Part shown: piece by piece, positions 43,481-52,870 of the stretch
Layout: every line of letters starts with the position of its first letter
Numbering within the stretch: position 1 is the first letter of the stretch
Assembly: GCA_951828385.1 (NCBI GenBank)
Contig: OX639973.1
Coordinates: 5,323,200 to 5,387,199 of the forward strand
Origin: an uncultured Poribacteria bacterium
GTDB lineage: Bacteria; Poribacteria; WGA-4E; WGA-3G
DNA length: 64,000 nucleotides
Direction of reading: 5' to 3'
Notes under the pieces: model-generated
The model's database searches: none
Told to the model about the DNA's origin: nothing
The model's input: only the letters and a program-made list of their open reading frames with translations
Translations under genes and position numbers: made by a program

Positions 43481-44224
43481 ATGACTGAAGAACAGAAATT
43501 TATCTTCGACCTCAAGGGTTACCTGTTAATCCCTGAAGTTTTGACGGCTTCGGAGATTACAGCACTGAAAGCACAAGTTGAGACGATCCGCACTGACCCT
43601 GAATCCTTGCCGCCACACGAACGGCGGTTTCCGGGTGGGACTGCTTCATTTTTAATTGATCACCCTGTTGTAATTGATATTCTCCGTGAGATTCTCGGGG
43701 AAATTCGGATGGAGTCGAGTTGGTTCACGTATCGTGAGGTAGGCAATGGGGGGCCTCCGCCACACGGCGGTGTACGGAATGTAAATCCGAACTTCAACTA
43801 CCAATGCCACGATGGAAAGATATACTCTGCCCTCACGCGAGTTGTTTTTGAACTGAACGAAGTCAAAGCGGGTGAAGGTGGCACGCTATTCTTGCCGGGG
43901 AGCCATAAAGCGAACTTCCGAATTCCTGAAGCGCACCGGCAGACAGATTCACCGCTCTTTGAGACCTACAGTTGTCCACCGGGTTCTGTAATCATTTTCA
44001 CAGAAAATCTTTGTCATTCGGGAGTGGCGTGGCAAAATCCGGATCGCCCGCGGATAGCTATCTTCAATTGCTACAATTTCGTTGGGTGTCAATTTCACAA
44101 ACCATCAGTGCCGAAGCACATCATTGAAGGGTTGCCGCCTGAAAAACAGGCATACTTCCGTAATGTCTGGGTTTGGGGGCAAGGCGGTCCTGATAACGGC
44201 AAGAATCTACGGTACGAGGGGTGA
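43481..44224 (+). CDS. Phytanoyl-CoA dioxygenase family protein
   Basis: 247 aa from ATG 43481 (AAAGAGGTGTGTT before it). Fe(II)/2-oxoglutarate oxygenase fold: FDLKGYLLIPEVLTASEITA at the start, VVFELNEVKAGEGGTLFLPG in the centre, then SHKANFRIP, PPGSVIIFTENLCHSGVAW with the distal His, and RPRIAIFNCYN with the 2-oxoglutarate Arg region. The first-ligand motif is less canonical than H-x-D (PPPHGGVRN and QCHDGK are the candidates). Substrate unknown; these genes are strongly expanded in poribacteria. Confidence 0.85.
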   Translation: MTEEQKFIFDLKGYLLIPEVLTASEITALKAQVETIRTDPESLPPHERRFPGGTASFLIDHPVVIDILREILGEIRMESSWFTYREVGNGGPPPHGGVRNVNPNFNYQCHDGKIYSALTRVVFELNEVKAGEGGTLFLPGSHKANFRIPEAHRQTDSPLFETYSCPPGSVIIFTENLCHSGVAWQNPDRPRIAIFNCYNFVGCQFHKPSVPKHIIEGLPPEKQAYFRNVWVWGQGGPDNGKNLRYEG

Positions 44225-44288
44225 TGCGTGTTAGCGTCAGAATGCGTTTTAGGGTAAGGGCGGCTCGGCGACAACAGGGACATCACGC

Positions 44289-44618
44289 ATGACTTTTAGA
44301 ACGCAAACGCCTTCTGCATCACTGATTCATGCGGCAAGATTAGACGCATCGCGAAACGTCGCAAAGTGGCGATGGACACTATTCGGAATAATTCTCAGTA
44401 TTGTGCCTATCATCAACATTGTCCTGATCGGCATAAGTACTATTGTCCTGAATGTCTTAACACCGACAATTGATTTGTCCGCGCCTCAGTGCCAAGCCCT
44501 TTATTTTCAAAATCCTGCGCGTTATACGGTGGAATATCGGCGCACAGCAAAGCGGTTACGGTGTATGCGAACTTTTTATGGTTGGCTTGCCGGGGTCATC
44601 ATTTTAAATCTTTTTTGA
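44289..44618 (+). CDS. Small membrane protein, unknown
   Basis: 109 aa with two hydrophobic segments at about residues 29-58 (TLFGIILSIVPIINIVLIGI) and 96-109 (YGWLAGVIILNLF). Between them a polar loop (CQALYFQNPARYTVEYRRTA). It lies 20 bp before a DUF202 membrane gene and is probably co-transcribed with it. No family recognised. Confidence 0.65.
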   Translation: MTFRTQTPSASLIHAARLDASRNVAKWRWTLFGIILSIVPIINIVLIGISTIVLNVLTPTIDLSAPQCQALYFQNPARYTVEYRRTAKRLRCMRTFYGWLAGVIILNLF

Positions 44619-44637
44619 AGGGAAGGCTAAGGAACGA

Positions 44638-44988
44638 ATGTCAGATAAACCGACACCGTACAGAGGTATGGAAGACCAACTTATTTTGCGCGATCACCTC
44701 GCGGCAGACCGGACTATTCTTGCGAATGAGCGCACCTTCCTCGCCTATATTCGTACGGCGTTAACACTATTCGTTGCGGGTTTATCCTTCGTGCACTTCC
44801 AAGAAATCTTTAGCTCACATGTTGCTATCTTTAGCTCACACGTCGTTGAGGTCATCGGCATCATCTTTATTTTACTCGGTATCGCCACCTTTTTTGTTGG
44901 ACTCGTGAGGTACAAACGGATGCAAGCACTGATTCATAAGATTAAACAGGCAGAACGTAAAGAATTAGGAGAGGAAGCGTCGTTATGA
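44638..44988 (+). CDS. DUF202 (YidH-like) membrane protein
   Basis: 116 aa. The DUF202 motif DHLAADRTILANERTFLAYI is followed by membrane segments at about residues 38-56 and 71-92 (VVEVIGIIFILLGIATFFVG) and a basic C-terminus. Function unknown across the family. Its stop overlaps the next ATG by 4 bp (ATGA). Confidence 0.88.
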   Translation: MSDKPTPYRGMEDQLILRDHLAADRTILANERTFLAYIRTALTLFVAGLSFVHFQEIFSSHVAIFSSHVVEVIGIIFILLGIATFFVGLVRYKRMQALIHKIKQAERKELGEEASL

Positions 44989-46010
44989 GAATAAGAGAAG
45001 TCGTTGTAACCGGTCAAAACCAAGTGGAACTGCAGACTGCTGACACAGATGCACCGGTGCTCGCTGCCAACGAGTTGCTGATAGACACAGAATACACCTT
45101 TATCAGTAGCGGAACAGAACTCGCCAACTATACCGGTAGAGAGCCGAAAGTTTTTCAGAAGGGGGCATGGTGCGAATATCCGTGGCGTTCTGGTTATGCG
45201 AATGTCGGCATTGTCCGTGACGTAGGTGCCGGTGTTACCCGTGCAGCGCCGGGTGACCGAGTTTTTACTTATGGACGGCACGCCTCAGCGATTCGCTACT
45301 CACAAGATCGGTTAGTCGCACCTGTCAGAGAAGCAGTAGACCCGGCTGTAGTTGCGGCATCACGAATGGCAGGGGTTGCGATGACAGCGATTGTTGTGGG
45401 AGAAATCGGCACGAACCCATGGGTTGTTGTTTTTGGGTTAGGACTTGTTGGGAATCTGGCATCACAGATGCTTCAGATTCATGGATGCCGCGTTATCGGT
45501 GTAGATCCGGTAGCGGAGCGGCGGAAACTTGCACAGCGATGTGGGGTTGGACACACCGTTGGCGGGGATGCTGATGAGACGCAGGCAGAAATTCAGGAGA
45601 TTACTGGCGGCGAACTCGGCAACATCACGGTCGATGCGGTCGGGCATAGTGGTGTCGTTATGCAGGCACTCCGTGCGACCGCGAATCATGGGCAACTTAT
45701 CATTCTCGGTTCGCCGCGCGTCTCAGTACATGGCGATTTGACCGATCTACTTTCCGAGACGCACTTGCGCTGGATTACGATCCGTGGGGCATTGGAATGG
45801 TGCGTGCCGATGTATCCGGACATCGGCAACCGAACTTCGCAATTCAGTAAACAACAAACTATTTTTGACTGGATGGCGCGCGGTCAGTTACAGGTTGACC
45901 CCTTAATTTCTCATCGTCTCAAACCGGAGCAGATTAAGCAGGCTTATGATGGCCTCCTCAATGAACCGGATGTGTATACAGGGGTTGTTCTGGATTGGAC
46001 TGCTGCCTAA
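44985..46010 (+). CDS. Medium-chain dehydrogenase/reductase (zinc-type alcohol dehydrogenase family)
   Basis: 341 aa. The N-terminal GroES-like domain has FISSGTELANYTG and GYANVGIVRDVGAGVTRAAPG. The Rossmann domain has VVVFGLGLVGNLASQMLQIHG. The structural-zinc cysteines typical of alcohol dehydrogenases are absent, so this belongs to a zinc-poor branch acting on sugar-like or other alcohols (bacteriochlorophyllide/threonine dehydrogenase-like). It overlaps DUF202 by 4 bp, and a WD40 gene follows after 19 bp. Confidence 0.85.
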   Translation: MRIREVVVTGQNQVELQTADTDAPVLAANELLIDTEYTFISSGTELANYTGREPKVFQKGAWCEYPWRSGYANVGIVRDVGAGVTRAAPGDRVFTYGRHASAIRYSQDRLVAPVREAVDPAVVAASRMAGVAMTAIVVGEIGTNPWVVVFGLGLVGNLASQMLQIHGCRVIGVDPVAERRKLAQRCGVGHTVGGDADETQAEIQEITGGELGNITVDAVGHSGVVMQALRATANHGQLIILGSPRVSVHGDLTDLLSETHLRWITIRGALEWCVPMYPDIGNRTSQFSKQQTIFDWMARGQLQVDPLISHRLKPEQIKQAYDGLLNEPDVYTGVVLDWTAA

Positions 46011-46029
46011 TTTGATAAGAGAAAACATT

Positions 46030-46920
46030 ATGGAAAAAACAGACTTGTTCCAAAATTGCATCGAATCTGAATTGCCACGGGGACTCCAATTGAGGCTCGG
46101 TAAAGGTGAAGTAACGGACATCACATTCTCACCAGATGGCACACGGCTCGCTGCAGGCGGTGATGGACGTATCTGGATATATGATACTGTTAGTGGTGCG
46201 CAATTTGCGATGCTCTCCGGCTATACGGAACGGGTGCGCGCAGTGGCATTCGCGCCTGATAACTCGCTCCTCGCGAGTGGCAGTGAAGACAACACACTCC
46301 GCTTGTGGGATACCGCGACGGCCCGTGAAACCTTGACACTTGCAGGAGATTCTAATTTAGTTCAGGCGTTGGCATCCTCATCACCGGATGGCGTTCCACT
46401 TCCGGGGTGGGATCCGCGCACGGAACGGTTGCTTGCCAGTGCTACTGAAGCCCCTGGGCGCATTAGGAGTTTGGCATTCTCACCGGATGGCACAACGCTT
46501 GCAAGCGGCAGCGCGGATGGCAAGATTCGCTTGTGGGAAGTTGAGACAGGTAGGTCCCTATCATCCTTCTCAGCGCATGACGGACTTGTTTTGGCTTTAG
46601 CGTTTTCCCCACACGGTAAGGTGCTAGCAAGTGGAGGCTCGGACACACTCGTTCGATTGTGGGATGTCAGCAGCGAGCATCTGCTCTCTATCTTAAGGGG
46701 ACATACTGACTCGGTTGATACTGTAGCATTTTCTGGCGATGGCGAACTGCTTGTAAGTGGCGGCAGAGATCGGCATATTCAGTTGTGGGATGTAAGCACC
46801 GATGACCTCCTGTCAACGCTTTCGATACAAAGAGGGTCCATTTCGGAATTAGCGTTTTCCACGGATGAGCACAAGCTTATGTGTGCGAACAGCGATGGAA
46901 CACTTCATCTATGGAATTAA
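46030..46920 (+). CDS. WD40 repeat protein, cytoplasmic
   Basis: 296 aa from ATG 46030; an earlier frame start has no family match. About six WD40 blades with the S-P-D-G and L-W-D signatures: ITFSPDGTRLAAGG, ASGSEDNTLRLWDTA, LAFSPDGTTLASGSADGKIR, VAFSGDGELLVSGGRDRH, each about 40 residues. No signal peptide. Such propellers hold other proteins together. It is adjacent to the secreted WD40 gene and shares its first-blade motif (L-G-K-G-E-V-T-D-I-T-F). Confidence 0.85.
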   Translation: MEKTDLFQNCIESELPRGLQLRLGKGEVTDITFSPDGTRLAAGGDGRIWIYDTVSGAQFAMLSGYTERVRAVAFAPDNSLLASGSEDNTLRLWDTATARETLTLAGDSNLVQALASSSPDGVPLPGWDPRTERLLASATEAPGRIRSLAFSPDGTTLASGSADGKIRLWEVETGRSLSSFSAHDGLVLALAFSPHGKVLASGGSDTLVRLWDVSSEHLLSILRGHTDSVDTVAFSGDGELLVSGGRDRHIQLWDVSTDDLLSTLSIQRGSISELAFSTDEHKLMCANSDGTLHLWN

Positions 46921-46940
46921 AGATTGAGCTTCCGAACAAA

Positions 46941-48650
46941 ATGTTTTCAGCAATGCAGATGCCTCGCTTTTTCATTATTGTCCTCCTATTGACAGTCCTG
47001 CTGCCGCCACCAGCCCTTTTTGCCCAAGATGATCCGTCCTGGGTGTTTCCTGAAGGCACTATAGGACGCTTTGGAAAAGGCAAGATAGATGATTTCACGT
47101 TTTCGCCAGATGGTAGGTGGTTAGCTACCTGCACTACCAGCGAAATTAGCATCTACAATACCGATACCGGAGAGGAAAACACCTTTTTCAATACCGCAGT
47201 TAATGAATTGATATTCTCACTGGATGGGAGTCTCATTGTCGGTCAAGGCGCGAAGTATAATGAAGGTGTCGAAGTGTGGGATGTGACGACTGGTCGGCAC
47301 CTTTTCGCTGTTCAAGATGGCGTTATGGTTGGCTTCATACCGCATAGAGGCGCAGTTGCGATCGTGGATATACGAGACAGGTTGGGATTCTGGGATGTCA
47401 GAACCGGGGACAAGTTAATGACTTTAGCAGGGACGAAATGGAAAATGCCGGTCTTTTCACCTGATAAGTCCCTCCTTGCCAATGTGATAAACGGGAAGAT
47501 TGAGGTGCGGGACGCAAGTACAGGTCAGCTTATCTCGAGCACGAGAGAGGATACAGCCGCCGTTAAAGTCTTGCTATTTTCTCAAGATGGTAAAACCTTT
47601 ATGAGTGGGCATTCCGACGGTATGGTTTATCAGTGGGCTACTACCAGCGGCGATTGGTTAGCAACTTTCACGGTGGATGCTACAGATAGGAAACGCCCGC
47701 CCGGTCTGTTAAATGCGGCTAAGAGAGAACTCCGGGGTTTCAGACCGGGTGCGGAGTATATTGACACCATAGCGCTATCGTCAAGTGGTGAAACCCTGGC
47801 AAGCGCAAGTCACATAGATCATCGTAGAATCATTCGGTTGTGGCATTTGGAAACAGGACGCGTCCTGCTAACCCTCAGCAATCTTACTACGTCAGTGTTC
47901 TCCGCGGACGGTTCTATGCTCGCTAGCGCAAACGATAACGAGACAATTCAGTTATGGGATATGAACACCGGGACATCTCTGTCAACTTTCAGTGTGAAAG
48001 TCGGTATCTCCCGACTCGTTTTCTCACCAGACAGAAAAACGCTTGCCGTTGAAGGGCAGGACGCTAACCTTCGACTATGGGATATACCGACCAGGGATCT
48101 GTGCACTACGATTACCGGATACATGGACAGTGTTGGGGCTTTGGCATATTCTCCGGATAATACCACGCTTGCAAGTGGACATTGGGGAGGCGAGATTCGG
48201 GTGTGGAATACCACTACTGGTACCTATTTGTCTATACTTACAGAAAATAAAAATGACGCGCTTAAGGCGTTGGCATTCTCGCCAAATGGGAAAATTCTGG
48301 CAAGCAGCGGATGGCCGGACATCGTTCAACTCTGGGATGTCAACACAGGCAGGCAGTTGTCCGCTACAGAGGCACACTTATCTACTTTCAAGAAACTCTT
48401 TCCATCACAGGATTTTATTGAAGCACTTTCCGAGGATGGCAGCACACTGGCAAGGATTTGGGGAGACATGGGAACCCGAATCGTTCTCACAGATGTTGCT
48501 ACTGGACGCGAATTTCTTCTGACAGATCAAGCAGAGAGCGTTACTGCTTTGGCGTTTTCGCCAGATGGCAGAACATTGGCAAGTGGAAGTGCCTTTGGCA
48601 CGATACTCTTCTGGGATCTGACTGCTGAACGAGCTGCTGCCTGTGAGTAA
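46941..48650 (+). CDS. Secreted WD40 repeat protein
   Basis: 569 aa from ATG 46941; ATG 46911 (overlapping the previous stop) is an alternative. A signal peptide (MPRFFIIVLLLTVLLPPPAL, then FAQ) is clear. The rest is WD40: FTFSPDGRWLATC, LAYSPDNTTLASGHWGGEIR, LAFSPNGKILASSGW, LAFSPDGRTLASGSAFGTIL, with some degenerate blades, enough for one or two propellers. It is the extracytoplasmic counterpart of the neighbour at 46030. Confidence 0.85.
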   Translation: MFSAMQMPRFFIIVLLLTVLLPPPALFAQDDPSWVFPEGTIGRFGKGKIDDFTFSPDGRWLATCTTSEISIYNTDTGEENTFFNTAVNELIFSLDGSLIVGQGAKYNEGVEVWDVTTGRHLFAVQDGVMVGFIPHRGAVAIVDIRDRLGFWDVRTGDKLMTLAGTKWKMPVFSPDKSLLANVINGKIEVRDASTGQLISSTREDTAAVKVLLFSQDGKTFMSGHSDGMVYQWATTSGDWLATFTVDATDRKRPPGLLNAAKRELRGFRPGAEYIDTIALSSSGETLASASHIDHRRIIRLWHLETGRVLLTLSNLTTSVFSADGSMLASANDNETIQLWDMNTGTSLSTFSVKVGISRLVFSPDRKTLAVEGQDANLRLWDIPTRDLCTTITGYMDSVGALAYSPDNTTLASGHWGGEIRVWNTTTGTYLSILTENKNDALKALAFSPNGKILASSGWPDIVQLWDVNTGRQLSATEAHLSTFKKLFPSQDFIEALSEDGSTLARIWGDMGTRIVLTDVATGREFLLTDQAESVTALAFSPDGRTLASGSAFGTILFWDLTAERAAACE

Positions 48651-48806
48651 ACTATCTCGTGATAACCGCAAGCCTAAAGACTTCAGAAACCTCCGCAATA
48701 CTTGACGGAAGCAACAGTAGTGGCACTGTACACCTATTGGACATAACTGGGAGAACAAAAAGGTAAAATCAGCAATTCAAAAAGAAGGATAGAAGGAGCG
48801 CAAACA

Positions 48807-49628
48807 GTGATTGGTATCTCTTATCATGCGGGTGGGATGAAGGACATTCCGCTAAACGAAGTTATCACGATTCTCGCCGATGCAGGCTACGATGCAATTG
48901 AGATGATGTGTGGACCCGAAGCACATATTCCTTCTGGCGAGGTTACTGACAGTTTGCTCGGAGAGGTTAAAACGATGGTAACCGACAGTGGATTAAAGGT
49001 CTCTGTTATTAATCCGTTTACTGGAGGCGGTCTATACCAGCTGGCGATGGAGGACCCACAAGGAGCCGTTGACCACTACGCCCTTCTTCAAGATGTGGCA
49101 GTCGCGCTCGACGCAGGTGGTGTTAACTTCCTTACGGGGTATGGCGGCGATAAAGGCGATGCCTTCGCCTGGCGACTTCTTGTTGATGTGCTGAAGCCAA
49201 TTTGCCGCCGTGCGGAAGAACTTGGCATTACAATGAACATCCACAATCACGAAGCGACAACAATCGACGCGTCTTCAAAAGTCACGCTCCTGATTGAACA
49301 CGTGGGATCCGACGCGCTGAAGTCGCTCAACGACATCACCAATTTCTATCATCTCGGCGAGGACATCGCTGAGGTTACGGAAAAATTGGGACCCTTGACT
49401 GCACATTGCCATGTGAAAGGCGTAACAGGTATGTACCCGTACAGTACTTTTCTGATTCCGGGTGAGGTAGGAGATGAGTTAGATTTTCGGACCTTTGCGG
49501 CGAGTTTAGGGAAAGTCGGGTATAATAAGTATATCTCGGTGGAGACGTTTCCGCACATGCGGATGGAAAAGGCACAGATTGCTCACGATATGATGGCGGA
49601 AACATTGAAGGAATTGGGTTTGAGATAG
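48807..49628 (+). CDS. Sugar phosphate isomerase/epimerase-like TIM barrel protein
   Basis: 273 aa from GTG 48807 (GAAGGAGCGCAAACA before it). Xylose-isomerase-like barrel: MIGISYHAGG, AGYDAIEMMCGPEAH, VNFLTGYGGDKG, ITMNIHNHEATTID, NDITNFYHLG, LTAHCHVKGVTG, YISVETFPHMRM. Metal ligands are the Glu, Asp/Asn and His residues on those strands. Substrate unknown. It follows the WD40 gene by 156 bp and is only about 17% like the epimerase at 33890 by eye. Confidence 0.85.
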   Translation: MIGISYHAGGMKDIPLNEVITILADAGYDAIEMMCGPEAHIPSGEVTDSLLGEVKTMVTDSGLKVSVINPFTGGGLYQLAMEDPQGAVDHYALLQDVAVALDAGGVNFLTGYGGDKGDAFAWRLLVDVLKPICRRAEELGITMNIHNHEATTIDASSKVTLLIEHVGSDALKSLNDITNFYHLGEDIAEVTEKLGPLTAHCHVKGVTGMYPYSTFLIPGEVGDELDFRTFAASLGKVGYNKYISVETFPHMRMEKAQIAHDMMAETLKELGLR

Positions 49629-49637
49629 AATTAGAAT

Positions 49638-49855
49638 GCGGTAGGCGCGGTTTTTTGAAGATTAAAAATTAATTCGGTAGTTTATTGGCGAAGTCCGGTG
49701 CGGTTAGGAATGCAGATCGCAACCCCCCTTTATCCCCCCTTATCAGGGGGGTAGGTGAGTACACCGCAAAACCGCACCTACCGGGCCTGGGGGTGAATTA
49801 GAATTACCGATTTAAATAATTAAACTTCATTCAACCGCGCCTACGTGATGATAGC
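49638..49855. repeat. GGTGCGGTT repeat with CCCCCC-GGGGGG hairpin
   Basis: Third copy of the CGCGGTT-x-AAGATTAAAAATTAATTCGGTA element (49646-49683), then a CCCCCCTTATCAGGGGGG hairpin (49734-49751) and CCGCACCTACCGGGCCTGGG. The last word also occurs at 24512. Confidence 0.7.
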
Positions 49856-50647
49856 TTAATTCACCTCTAATGCTTTGATACCAGGCCAATCGCGCCACAT
49901 GTCCTCGTTAGGTGGTTCCTCTTGCGTACGTTCCAATTCTGTCTTTCGGAAGTCGTATAGAACCGCCTGCCGAATCTGCGGTGAATAGTTATGTCCAGCA
50001 GCATGCCCGATGCGATGGTGCCAAAAGACAATATCGCCTGCGTTTCCGCAGCATTCAATTCCTGGACCTCTGCTGATGCGTTCACGGTCAACATCATATT
50101 GCGGTGTTGGCTCGTTTTTGTACTGGGAAAGGTAATCGTAATAGAAGACTTGGTGACTCCCGGGCCAGACAGTAAACCCACCGCCCTCCGGTGGTACATC
50201 GTCAATATAGCCGACTGCTCCGAGATGGAACGGATGCGCGTCCACATGACACCCTATTGATTTCTTCGGGACCTCGCCGTAAGGCAGCGTGCAATAGATA
50301 CCGCGTACACGTTCAGGTCGTACCAGATTCCCTTGACCTAAAAGCTGCTCCGCCATCCCCCAGACGTTCGGATCGGTGGCGAGGAGTTGTACCATCCACT
50401 CTTCACCACCCGGCTCACGGAAGTTCCAGCGGAACCCTCGTCGATTATTGTTCTTGTCAACGTTTTCCTCTTCAGGGGTGAAGGGGCCTATCCAAGTTTC
50501 AGGATCATCACGTTTACGTCCTTCCGGCGCACCTTCCCAGAGTTTTGCGCGCGCCCGCTCCATTAATTCTGGATCAAGGACGTTCCGTTTGACCAAGTAT
50601 CCTTCAGTTTTGAAAAATTCGATGTCTTTCCGTGTAAGTTCAACCAT
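49856..50647 (-). CDS. Phytanoyl-CoA dioxygenase family protein
   Basis: 263 aa from ATG 50647 (GAAGGATACAAGACA before it); the longer frame adds 24 residues with no match. It is a complete Fe(II)/2-oxoglutarate oxygenase: CHVDAHPFHLG has the H-x-D iron motif, PPEGGGFTVWPGSHQVF the core strand, DIVFWHHRIGHAAG the distal His, and RQAVLYDF the Arg. Substrate unknown. Distantly related to the dioxygenase at 43481. Confidence 0.9.
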   Translation of the reverse strand: MVELTRKDIEFFKTEGYLVKRNVLDPELMERARAKLWEGAPEGRKRDDPETWIGPFTPEEENVDKNNNRRGFRWNFREPGGEEWMVQLLATDPNVWGMAEQLLGQGNLVRPERVRGIYCTLPYGEVPKKSIGCHVDAHPFHLGAVGYIDDVPPEGGGFTVWPGSHQVFYYDYLSQYKNEPTPQYDVDRERISRGPGIECCGNAGDIVFWHHRIGHAAGHNYSPQIRQAVLYDFRKTELERTQEEPPNEDMWRDWPGIKALEVN

Positions 50648-50949
50648 TGTCTTGTATCCTTCTTCGTTGAAGTCGCACCAAGTGTGCTGACGGAAATTAT
50701 TGGGATATATGAGATACACCAGATATATGCTTAAAAAGGGTTAAAAGCCAACTCTTTAACGAGCGTTAAAGAATTTTAAGAGAATTTAACGATTATTTCA
50801 AGGAAAAGTGACAAATTTTTGGCAAATAAGAATATCATAAGATTGAAAAGTTCGGAAATGATAGTAACAGTTAAAAAACTTGGGTAATCGTAGCTACCAC
50901 CGAGGTAGTAAAATTTGGGGTACGTTGTGTGTCCGTCCACCCTTTTCCT
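50648..50949. other. Spacer with an 18-20 bp palindrome
   Basis: No gene. The palindrome TCTTTAACG-AG-CGTTAAAGA lies at 50753-50772. It could be an operator or terminator; it is AT-rich afterwards (ATTTTAAGAGAATTTAACG). Confidence 0.5.
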
Positions 50950-52833
50950 TCAAAAATTATTTGCCACAATCACCAAATCTTGGATATTCACAACACCATC
51001 ACCATTGAGATCCGGCTCCGTTTCACCAAACGCATTTGCGACTATCACTAAGTCCTGAATATTTACGACACCATCTTCGTTGACATCACCGACGATATCC
51101 ATCCCAATATCTATGTTCCACGTCTGTTCCCAGCTCTGCCCCTTTCGGACACTTTTCAAGAAACCGTGTGTTCTAACCATATTTGGATCCCTCAATATCC
51201 AAGGTGCTCGGATGCGGATAGTGGGTAAAACACCCCATACCACGTAAGCCTCCCGAAATGGTCTATACAATTCAGGCTCTCCATCTGGATTTGGAACATG
51301 AAAACCGTAGAGGATTGTCCAAGTTGAAAAGAGAAAAGAACTGATGGGATGTGCCTGTTTGCTATTATAAATCCCCTGTTGTGCCAAATTCACATTTCGG
51401 AAGGTGACTTCATGCAACCCTTCTCCACCGAGCACAATACCCGGCATAGCTGCGGCTAACTCCTGATGTAGCAGGATGTTACCCTGAGCTGGGGTTAAAC
51501 CATCGAGCGGCGGATTGTTTACGACAGAGGTGTTGATGTCTAAATGCAATGCATCTATCGGGTAAGTTTCGTACAGCGTTTTCATTTGCGCAACGAGATA
51601 TTTTCTAAATTCTTCTGCCGCTGGATTAATATAAGCCGTTGGGTAATCGTATGTTGGGTCATCCAACCCATAACCGAGTTTATGTCCTCTGATTGGGTGT
51701 CGAAATTGGTATTTCTCAAATTCTGGATAGAGTGGACTATACGGCGAACACCCATGAAAAGTTATACGCGGCATAACTCGAAAGCCAAAGGCATGTGCCA
51801 CTTCAAGATAATCACCGAATTCGGGATCGGGAATATAATCAGGTTCCAGGCCCTTGGTAGGATCGGCCCACCCTATTATATATAATAGGGTCGTTGAAGG
51901 ATTTATATGTTCTGCAAGCCGTGGTAGAATAGACGGATCCAGGGGGTTATAAGGCGCGTAGATGACTAATTCAAGGTCTCTGACCCGTGCGGGGGGTTGC
52001 TTGGGTTGGAAAGTGTTTTCCATCCAGTTTCGGTAAATCTCCGCTGGGACTTGCCAGTCGCCTCGGTAGGCGTTCAATCGCCACTCAACAGATGTTATCT
52101 CCTTCTTTTCGCCGAAGGGTGCGGGATTGTCCGTCTGAAAACGCATGCCAAAATGTTCGGCAGTTGGCCTATAACCGACACTTTTAAACCGAAACGATGT
52201 ATCCGTGCTGCGCACAAAAAACCCGCCATCTCCACCCTGTAGGATGGCGAGTTGTGCTTGCCACTTCTCTGGATACTCAAAACCCCTATTGTTAAATTCA
52301 GTAGCGGCATCAATGATTTGTCCCCCATGGCCGGGAACTATGACATCAAGTTGCTGGCTATTGAGGTATCCACATCCCCACATAACACTTACAACACGCT
52401 CTGAAGTGCCGTGCTGTTGAATAACGAGGTCCCCTGTATCGGCATCTATACTAATGCGGATCCGAACCGTTTTATCGACTCTATAATCGGAATAATACGC
52501 AACTTCTACACTCAGTGGTGACAACCGTCTTTTGGATACTACTTTCCAATGATCATCTATGAGGATATACTTTCCATATTCTCCTTCGTTATATTGTATT
52601 GAGATACCACTTTGCTCATTTGAATCGTCTTGCGGTGGGAGTGTATACGTCTCGTTGGTGAGTTTGTTGTGGAAGTGTATCAGCACGCCATCTTTAAAGC
52701 GAACCTGATAACGATCCGTCTCCGCAAGCACTTCACCGTGTTCCCCAAGCGTCAAAGTGTTCGCTAACCCCGCGGCTACGAAAACAAACTGCAATATCAG
52801 GATATAAGCACATTTAGCACAGAATTTTCTCAT
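50950..52833 (-). CDS. Secreted DUF6259-like glycosidase-type protein with dockerin-like tail, copy A
   Basis: 627 aa with signal peptide (about residues 9-24). The middle has a beta domain then a TIM-barrel-like part (PYNPLDPSILPRLAEHI, ITFHGCSPYSPLYPEFE, EKYQFRHPIRGHKLGYG, IDALHLDINTS, GGEGLHEVTF), in the style of DUF6259/GH36-like glycosidases; no substrate is known. The last 50 residues are two Ca-binding dockerin-type repeats, DVNEDGVVNIQDLVIVANAF and DLNGDGVVNIQDLVIVANNF. Tandem paralogue of the gene at 52871. Confidence 0.75.
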   Translation of the reverse strand: MRKFCAKCAYILILQFVFVAAGLANTLTLGEHGEVLAETDRYQVRFKDGVLIHFHNKLTNETYTLPPQDDSNEQSGISIQYNEGEYGKYILIDDHWKVVSKRRLSPLSVEVAYYSDYRVDKTVRIRISIDADTGDLVIQQHGTSERVVSVMWGCGYLNSQQLDVIVPGHGGQIIDAATEFNNRGFEYPEKWQAQLAILQGGDGGFFVRSTDTSFRFKSVGYRPTAEHFGMRFQTDNPAPFGEKKEITSVEWRLNAYRGDWQVPAEIYRNWMENTFQPKQPPARVRDLELVIYAPYNPLDPSILPRLAEHINPSTTLLYIIGWADPTKGLEPDYIPDPEFGDYLEVAHAFGFRVMPRITFHGCSPYSPLYPEFEKYQFRHPIRGHKLGYGLDDPTYDYPTAYINPAAEEFRKYLVAQMKTLYETYPIDALHLDINTSVVNNPPLDGLTPAQGNILLHQELAAAMPGIVLGGEGLHEVTFRNVNLAQQGIYNSKQAHPISSFLFSTWTILYGFHVPNPDGEPELYRPFREAYVVWGVLPTIRIRAPWILRDPNMVRTHGFLKSVRKGQSWEQTWNIDIGMDIVGDVNEDGVVNIQDLVIVANAFGETEPDLNGDGVVNIQDLVIVANNF

Positions 52834-52870
52834 AACTTCATCTCCTTCTTGTGTTATTTCATGTTTTTAT

